Shown here in pieces: positions 58,476 through 64,000 of a DNA stretch of 64,000 nt (position 1 is the stretch's first letter; every line of letters starts with the position of its first letter). The stretch covers positions 2,356,001 to 2,420,000 of the forward strand of contig NZ_JBBOOK010000001.1 of NCBI RefSeq assembly GCF_038003045.1, read 5' to 3'. The notes beneath the pieces were generated by a model. It had not been told where the DNA came from and did no database searches. It worked only from the letters and a program-made list of their open reading frames with translations. This DNA is from Sporosarcina sp. FSL W7-1349. GTDB lineage: Bacteria; Bacillota; Bacilli; Bacillales_A; Planococcaceae. The translations under genes were made by a program, and so were the position numbers.

Positions 58476-61223
58476 CTATTCACTTGAGACGAACTGCTCA
58501 TCTGAAAAATCCCTTTCGTTCTTTTCTAAAAATTGCTGCATGACAGTTTGCAAAATACCGCCGTTTGTATAATATTCCACTTCCACATCGCTGTCTAATC
58601 GTAAGATCGCTTCGATGCTATCCGTCTTGCCGTTCTTCCTTTCGACAATGACTGTCGCAAGTTGGTAAGGAGCGAGCTCTTTCTGATCCAAGCCGGCTAT
58701 GGTGAACTCCTCCGTCCCATCTAGCTGCCACTTCTCTGCGCTTTCGCCTTCTTTGAATTGGAGAGGCAGAACACCCATCCCAACAAGGTTGCTCCGATGG
58801 ATTCTTTCAAAGCTCTCTGCCAAGACTGCTTTGACGCCGAGCAGCTTCGTTCCTTTTGCCGCCCAATCCCGGGAACTGCCCGTTCCATACTCTTTTCCGG
58901 CAATGATCAGCAAATTCTTCCCAATTTTCTCGTAACGCATCGCTGCATCGTATACCGTCATCAGTTCATCGGTCGGCAGGAACTTTGTATAACCGCCCTC
59001 TTTCCCGTCCGCCAACTTATTGCGCAGCCTGACGTTGGAGAACGTACCGCGGATCATTACATGGTGATTTCCTCTCCGGGATCCATAAGAATTGAACTGG
59101 CCCGGCGACACACCCTGTTTTGACAAATACCGGCCTGCTGGGGAAGTGACACCGATCTGTCCGACCGGGGATATATGGTCGGTTGTGATGGAATCTCCCA
59201 AATACAGCAGGGCGTTCATCTTGTACATCGAATCCGCAGTTGCACTGTTTCGGCTAACTGATCCGAAAAATGGTGCCTTTTGGATATACGTCGAATCGGC
59301 CTCCCATTTATACAGGCTTCCTGTTGAAAAGGCAAGTTCATTCCACCGGGGATTTTCATATATATTTTCATATTGTTCCGCAAAGAGGGACCGGGTCACT
59401 GATTTGGATATGACTTTGTCGATTTCCTCTGTAGAAGGCCATAGATCCTGAAGATATACGGATCCGCCTTCAGCGTCCTTGCCGATCGGCTCTTTCATTA
59501 AATCTATCCCAACCTTGCCGGCCAAGGCATAAGCGACTACCAACGGCGGCGAGGCCAGGTAGTTGGCTTTAATGAGCGGATGTACTCTACCTTCAAAATT
59601 CCGATTACCGCTTAAAACCGAAGCAACTAGCAAATCATTCTCCTGAATCGCAGTCTCGATCTCCTCGTCAAAAGCGCCCGTGTTACCGCAACAAACCGCA
59701 CAACCGTAGCCATCGATATAAAATCCGATTTGCTCCAAATACGCCAGGAGACCGGCCGACTCCAAATAGTTCGTCACCACCCGTGAGCCCGGCGCTATCG
59801 TTTTCTTTACATAGGATGGCGGTACGATCCCTTTCTCCACCGCTTTTTTTGCCACCAGCCCCGCAGCAATCATGACAGAAGGGTTGGATGTATTCGTGCA
59901 ACTCGTAATGGCGGCCAGCACTATGTCACCCGTCCGCAGTTCCGTGCCGTGCTGCGGCAACTCAACCGATTTCTCCGCTTCTTCTTTTGCAAGTCCGTAG
60001 CCATTCTGATCGACCGGCCGGTGCAGCGCATCCTCAAACTCTCTTTTCATTTCCGAAGCAGGCACTTGATCTTGGGGCCTTTTCGGTCCGGCCAGCGTCG
60101 GAACGATTTGGGATAAATCGATTTCCAGCACCTCAGTAAAAGAAGGCTCTGCCATTTCCGCGGAGCGATACAAGCCTTGCGCTTGATGGTATGCTCTTGA
60201 CAAATTCACGTGCTGCTCCCGTCCGGTTGCCTGTAAATAATCCATCACGGCTTCATCCATCGGGAAAAATGCCATCGTTGCTCCATATTCAGGAGCCATA
60301 TTGGCAATCGTTGCGCGATCTGCCACCGGGAGCTGGGGTAAAGACGTCCCAAAAAACTCGACGAACTTTCCGACGACGCCGTGCTTGCGCAGCCGGCTCG
60401 TCACTGTCAAAGCGATATCAGTCGCCGTTGCCCCATCCGGCAATGCACCGGTCAACTTGACGCCGACCACTTCAGGGATGACAAGATGGAGCGGCTTCCC
60501 AAGCATAGCCGCTTCCGCTTCGATTCCCCCCACTCCCCAGCCAATCGTCCCTAATCCATTAATCATCGGCGTGTGAGAATCCGTTCCGATGACAGTATCC
60601 AAAAAGATCGCAGCAGACTCATTTTCTTTCTTTGTTATGACAGAAGTCGCCAAATGCTCCAAATTGACTTGATGAACGATGCCCGAGGCGGGTGGAACGA
60701 CTCGGAAATGATCGAAGCTCTGTTGAGCCCATCGGACAAATCGATATCTCTCCTCATTCCGCTCATATTCCAAATCAAGATTATACTCGAAAGCCTCATC
60801 GGTGCCCGACTTCTCTACGATGAGCGAATGGTCGATGACGAGGTCGACGGGAACTTGGGGATTGATGTCTTTTACCTGGCCCCCCGCTTCATGGACCGCA
60901 TTCCGCATCGAAGCTAAGTCTACAATGGCCGGGATTCCGGTGAAATCCTGCAAAACGACCCGGGCGGGCTTGAATGGAATTTCTTCTTTGCTCGCTTGGG
61001 TCTGTTGCCAATTGACGAGCAGGCGGATATGCCGTTCCGTAATATATTTTCCGTCAAATTGGCGGATGGCACTTTCCAACAAGGCTTTTATGGAGAACGG
61101 CAGATTTTCTGCATGCTTATAGTCTTCATAAAGAGCCAACCGGGACAGATCAAAATATTCATAACTTGCGCCGTCCACGATCATTTGGTTTCGAATGTCT
61201 TCTCTCACTTCAGAAAAATTCAC
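58476..61223 (-). CDS. aconitase-like hydratase, divergent second copy
   Basis: A 915-aa AcnA-type protein related over its whole length to the copy at 51071-53794. The first Fe-S Cys is in AITSCTNTSNP, but the second cluster loop is GYGCAVCCGNTGAFDEE instead of GCTTCIGNSGPL: CxxC is kept, an extra Cys and changed neighbours appear. This may alter substrate choice (for example methylcitrate or another tricarboxylate). A GTG at 61223 with AGGAGG 11 bases upstream is the chosen start. It lies between prpB and gntR. Confidence 0.9.
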   Translation of the reverse strand: MNFSEVREDIRNQMIVDGASYEYFDLSRLALYEDYKHAENLPFSIKALLESAIRQFDGKYITERHIRLLVNWQQTQASKEEIPFKPARVVLQDFTGIPAIVDLASMRNAVHEAGGQVKDINPQVPVDLVIDHSLIVEKSGTDEAFEYNLDLEYERNEERYRFVRWAQQSFDHFRVVPPASGIVHQVNLEHLATSVITKKENESAAIFLDTVIGTDSHTPMINGLGTIGWGVGGIEAEAAMLGKPLHLVIPEVVGVKLTGALPDGATATDIALTVTSRLRKHGVVGKFVEFFGTSLPQLPVADRATIANMAPEYGATMAFFPMDEAVMDYLQATGREQHVNLSRAYHQAQGLYRSAEMAEPSFTEVLEIDLSQIVPTLAGPKRPQDQVPASEMKREFEDALHRPVDQNGYGLAKEEAEKSVELPQHGTELRTGDIVLAAITSCTNTSNPSVMIAAGLVAKKAVEKGIVPPSYVKKTIAPGSRVVTNYLESAGLLAYLEQIGFYIDGYGCAVCCGNTGAFDEEIETAIQENDLLVASVLSGNRNFEGRVHPLIKANYLASPPLVVAYALAGKVGIDLMKEPIGKDAEGGSVYLQDLWPSTEEIDKVISKSVTRSLFAEQYENIYENPRWNELAFSTGSLYKWEADSTYIQKAPFFGSVSRNSATADSMYKMNALLYLGDSITTDHISPVGQIGVTSPAGRYLSKQGVSPGQFNSYGSRRGNHHVMIRGTFSNVRLRNKLADGKEGGYTKFLPTDELMTVYDAAMRYEKIGKNLLIIAGKEYGTGSSRDWAAKGTKLLGVKAVLAESFERIHRSNLVGMGVLPLQFKEGESAEKWQLDGTEEFTIAGLDQKELAPYQLATVIVERKNGKTDSIEAILRLDSDVEVEYYTNGGILQTVMQQFLEKNERDFSDEQFVSSE

Positions 61224-61254
61224 TTTGTGTTGCACCTCCTATCTAGATCGGGGC

Positions 61255-62154
61255 TCAATCAGGCAAAACTGTTTTGGCTATTGAATTATCTAAGTTTTCG
61301 TAATCGAAATATTGAATCGTGTCGTATAGTTCCTTCCGTGTCTGCATATCGTCCAACGCCTCTTTTTGCGTCCCTTGTTCCGCAATTAATTGATACGCTT
61401 GCTCAATTGCTTTCGATGCAATCCGCAAAGAAGTGACCGGATAAATGACCATTTTGTATCCCCATTGTTCAAATTGGTCTGCCGTGTAGTATGGCGTCTG
61501 GCCGAATTCGGTCATATTTGCCAACAAGGGGACTCTCACTTCTTCTGCAAACCGTCTGAATTCCTCTTCAGTTTGGAGGGCTTCCGGGAAAATTGCATCT
61601 GCTCCCGCTTTCACATAAGCCTGCGCTCTTTCAATAGCGGCATCAATGCCCTCGACGCCTTTTGCATCCGTCCTGGCAACGATGACGATATCTGCATTCG
61701 CTTTGCGGGCCGCCATGATTTTTTGCACCATTTCTTCAATCGACACCAACTTTTTCCCATTCAAATGACCGCATTTTTTCGGCAGTTCTTGATCTTCTAT
61801 CTGAATGGCCGCTGCTCCTGCCTCTGCAAGTTCATACACAGTCCTCGTGACATTCAATACACTTCCATATCCCGTATCGATATCGACGAGAAGCGGCAAG
61901 CCTGTCGCCCGGGTAATTTCTTTCGTCCGCGCGGCGAGTTCCGTCAAAGTAATGAGGCCCAGATCCGGAAGGCCCAAGCTGGCTGAAAAGGCCGCTCCCG
62001 ATAAATACAAGGTTTGGAATCCTTGCCTTTTCGCCAATAAGGCAGCCATCGCATCATGGGAGCCTGGAATTTGAAGGATCCCTTCTTCACTTTCCAATAA
62101 GCGGCGCAGCCGTTGGATCGGATTCTCCATTTGCTCCCGAACGAGCCAGCTCAT
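61255..62154 (-). CDS. prpB: 2-methylisocitrate lyase
   Basis: A 299-aa isocitrate lyase/PEP mutase superfamily enzyme. The catalytic loop QELPKKCGHLNGKKLV and the metal-binding DIDTGYG and IEDQ are those of PrpB, which splits 2-methylisocitrate to pyruvate and succinate. MTEFGQTPY near residue 210 is also typical. The ATG overlaps the prpD stop codon (ATGA-type), with GGGGTGAC before it. Confidence 0.92.
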   Translation of the reverse strand: MSWLVREQMENPIQRLRRLLESEEGILQIPGSHDAMAALLAKRQGFQTLYLSGAAFSASLGLPDLGLITLTELAARTKEITRATGLPLLVDIDTGYGSVLNVTRTVYELAEAGAAAIQIEDQELPKKCGHLNGKKLVSIEEMVQKIMAARKANADIVIVARTDAKGVEGIDAAIERAQAYVKAGADAIFPEALQTEEEFRRFAEEVRVPLLANMTEFGQTPYYTADQFEQWGYKMVIYPVTSLRIASKAIEQAYQLIAEQGTQKEALDDMQTRKELYDTIQYFDYENLDNSIAKTVLPD

Positions 62155-63548
62155 ATTGTCACCCCGCTCTTCGTCTCCAACGATTTCACCAGTTCGGAAT
62201 ACACCTGAAGGTCCTCTAACTCATTCAGTATTTTTAACGCAGCTTGCTGTTGCTCTTTTGAAATGAATTTCTTCGTCAACCGGATGAATTTTTCTTCAAC
62301 CTGTGCATCTGTAAAAGGATTGCCGCTATGGCCAGCAGGATGGACCACACTTTCCTGCAGTTGGCCTCCGTCTTTTAATGATACCGTGATTCTCGTTGGA
62401 TTGCCGTCTGGATATCCAGCATTCATTTCATCCGTCACCTGAATCGTCATGAGCTTCTGGATGCGCTCCAAAGTCCGCTGATCGGCAAGCCGTTCCGCCG
62501 AGAAAGTATCAATGTCGATATGGCCGTCTTCCAATGCAGCCATGACGATGTAAGGCAAAGAGTGATCCGCAGTCTCTCTCGTCTCTGGTGCCCACTTCTC
62601 CTTATCTTTAGCCAAAATGTCATACGCCATCTGGAACGTATCAATATGGATGGACTCGATTTCGTCCACCGAACCTATTCTTTTGTGTAAAGAGAGCGCC
62701 GCTTCAATCGAACTTTGCGTCATATACTCGACTGCCCAGTTTTTCACATATGTTTTTAAAATGTGAGTAGGATTCGTGACGCCCTTGAACTTTTGGGCAA
62801 TTGAGTCAGCATCGAGCATTCGATTAAGCATTTGATAATTCATGCCCATCGTTCCTTCGAATGGTTCAAAAGGCCCTTTCATCCCAACTTCAGCGAGACG
62901 TAGGGCAAACACGGCATTGCGCGCTGCATTGGCAGCCGCAGCCGCCTTCCACATGGAAATTTCACCATTTCTCGTCTGTCGCATTGCTCCATGGGGAACA
63001 ACCGCCAGTGCAAAAGCCTGTTCCGTCTGCTCTTTAGTAAATCCAAGCAAGTTAGCGCCTCCCGCGACAGTAGCGACGGTAATATAATTGACATGGTCCC
63101 AGCCATTGGACTTCAAGCTTGCTTCATCACAGAAATTGACGCCGACTTCGTAGGCAACTGCAATTGCAGCAATCAATTTCTTGCCAGGCAATCCCCTTTC
63201 CTCGGCTAATGCGACTAAAGGAGCAATGACATCACTCGGATGCAGCGGTTCCACAGATAAATACGTATCATTATAATCCAGATAGCGGATGGCGGTGCCA
63301 TTGGCAAATGTGGCGTATTCGACAGGGGCTTTTTTATCCGTACCAATGACGGAGGCCCCGGTTTCACTTGCTGACAGCTCGGCAAGCTTCCGGGCGTAAG
63401 TCGAAGCATCGAACTCAAAACCGGCCAGCAGACAGGCAAATGTGTCAATCACCCTTCTCTTCACTTCATTCACAACGGATTCCGATAAATTTTCATATGT
63501 TACATTTCCAACAAACTCAGCCAATGATGCAGTAATACGATCTGACAT
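62151..63548 (-). CDS. prpD: MmgE/PrpD-family 2-methylcitrate dehydratase
   Basis: A 465-aa MmgE/PrpD protein, an iron-free dehydratase family that turns 2-methylcitrate into 2-methylaconitate (some members act on aconitate or related acids). Motifs include RVIDTFACLLAG, YLDYNDTYLSVEPLHPSDV (active-site region) and SLPYIVMAALEDG. An AAGAGGAGG site precedes the ATG. It lies 18 bases after the PrpF-like gene and overlaps prpB. Confidence 0.93.
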   Translation of the reverse strand: MSDRITASLAEFVGNVTYENLSESVVNEVKRRVIDTFACLLAGFEFDASTYARKLAELSASETGASVIGTDKKAPVEYATFANGTAIRYLDYNDTYLSVEPLHPSDVIAPLVALAEERGLPGKKLIAAIAVAYEVGVNFCDEASLKSNGWDHVNYITVATVAGGANLLGFTKEQTEQAFALAVVPHGAMRQTRNGEISMWKAAAAANAARNAVFALRLAEVGMKGPFEPFEGTMGMNYQMLNRMLDADSIAQKFKGVTNPTHILKTYVKNWAVEYMTQSSIEAALSLHKRIGSVDEIESIHIDTFQMAYDILAKDKEKWAPETRETADHSLPYIVMAALEDGHIDIDTFSAERLADQRTLERIQKLMTIQVTDEMNAGYPDGNPTRITVSLKDGGQLQESVVHPAGHSGNPFTDAQVEEKFIRLTKKFISKEQQQAALKILNELEDLQVYSELVKSLETKSGVTI

Positions 63549-63566
63549 ACAAATTCCTCCTCTTTT

Positions 63567-64000
63567 TCATTCTGTTATATATAAAACGCCTTTCATGATC
63601 CGCCTTGCGGTGCGATCCAATCCGACATATTCCACGTCCTGTCCATCAGTGGATAGGCGCACCCGCACTTCTGCGATGCCATCTGGATGGCCGATCCGGA
63701 CGACATGTTCGCCGGGTGAGACGTGAAAACCTGAACAGGCATTGGCGACAGTGCCGGGGAGCAACACCGCGGCCGCGAGATTATATAGCCCGCTGCCTGC
63801 AAATGTCCGGTGGAAACGTCCCATCGATACCATTTTTGCGGTAATATCGACTTCTTCCTTGTGAATGACCATTCCGGATAAAGTCTTATAGTCCATCGGC
63901 GGTGAGACAATTGCCACCTTCGGAATGGCAGGCGCCTGCACAGCTTCCTCCTGATTGTTGGTCAATCCGGAGCGGATGGATGTCTCTTGCCGTATCCTCT
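63567..64000 (-). CDS. PrpF-family aconitate isomerase (C-terminal part, cut by window edge)
   Basis: The frame stays open to the window end, so only the last 144 residues are seen. ETSIRSGLT, KVAIVSPPMDYKTLSG, and the GTVANACSGFHVSPGEHVVRIGHPDG stretch match the C-terminal domain of PrpF-type isomerases, which move the double bond of methylaconitate or interconvert cis/trans-aconitate. It is the upstream-most visible gene of the prpF-prpD-prpB-aconitase-gntR operon. The TTG near 63965 is internal, not the start. Confidence 0.85.
   Translation of the reverse strand, partial: RIRQETSIRSGLTNNQEEAVQAPAIPKVAIVSPPMDYKTLSGMVIHKEEVDITAKMVSMGRFHRTFAGSGLYNLAAAVLLPGTVANACSGFHVSPGEHVVRIGHPDGIAEVRVRLSTDGQDVEYVGLDRTARRIMKGVLYITE

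Overview
The window looks like a chromosomal segment of a low-to-middle-GC Gram-positive bacterium of the order Bacillales. A Planococcaceae (Sporosarcina-like) host is my best guess. Supporting signs are AGGAGG-type ribosome binding sites, frequent TTG and GTG starts, lipoprotein boxes, a YusW-like lipoprotein, YfiB/YfiC-like and YtrA/YtrB-like operons, and CitS/CitT-type two-component genes. The species cannot be fixed from the sequence alone.

Bases 1-10354 are the end of a temperate prophage or related integrative element. From the right edge inward it has a tRNA-Ala(GGC) gene (10282-10354, minus) whose 3' end faces a tyrosine integrase, then an ImmA-type protease, a CI-like repressor, a divergent operator region with four related 15-bp boxes, a Cro-like gene, an ORF6C antirepressor and an excisionase-like protein. 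A leftward early operon of small proteins follows: a candidate single-strand annealing protein, a RecE/Cas4-like nuclease, a replication initiator with iteron-like repeats inside its gene, a DnaC-like helicase loader and YopX-like genes. Two very short plus-strand units (extended -10 plus intrinsic terminator) lie inside this minus-strand operon.

Bases 10355-33940 are core-like genes: a DUF2804 protein, a YusW-like lipoprotein, a structured intergenic repeat, a heterodimeric ABC exporter with one degenerate ATP site, a 21-bp phased repeat array, a GntR/ABC operon, an EamA transporter, a PAS-EAL protein, a split ThrE-type exporter, a xanthine-dehydrogenase-type molybdoenzyme (three subunits) with divergent XdhC and MobA-like maturation genes, a beta-propeller protein, an SLC13 permease and a short-chain dehydrogenase.

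Bases 33936-64000 form a large organic-acid catabolism region. A seven-gene minus operon (Asp/Glu-racemase-like protein, ALDH, iron ADH, SDR, MDR quinone reductase, Ldh2-type dehydrogenase, TIM-barrel isomerase) diverges from a LysR gene and an isocitrate/tartrate-type dehydrogenase. Next come a CitS/CitT two-component system, a chemoreceptor, a complete TctABC tricarboxylate transporter and an aconitase, then a second LysR gene, an RraA-like aldolase, an AbrB-type membrane protein, L-threonine aldolase and a FadR-type GntR. The region ends with a second divergent aconitase, PrpB, PrpD and a truncated PrpF-like isomerase. Together these suggest sensing, chemotaxis, uptake and isomerisation/cleavage of a tricarboxylate (methylcitrate, aconitate or a relative). 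No methylcitrate synthase is visible, so an external substrate rather than propionate may feed the pathway. That last step is inference.
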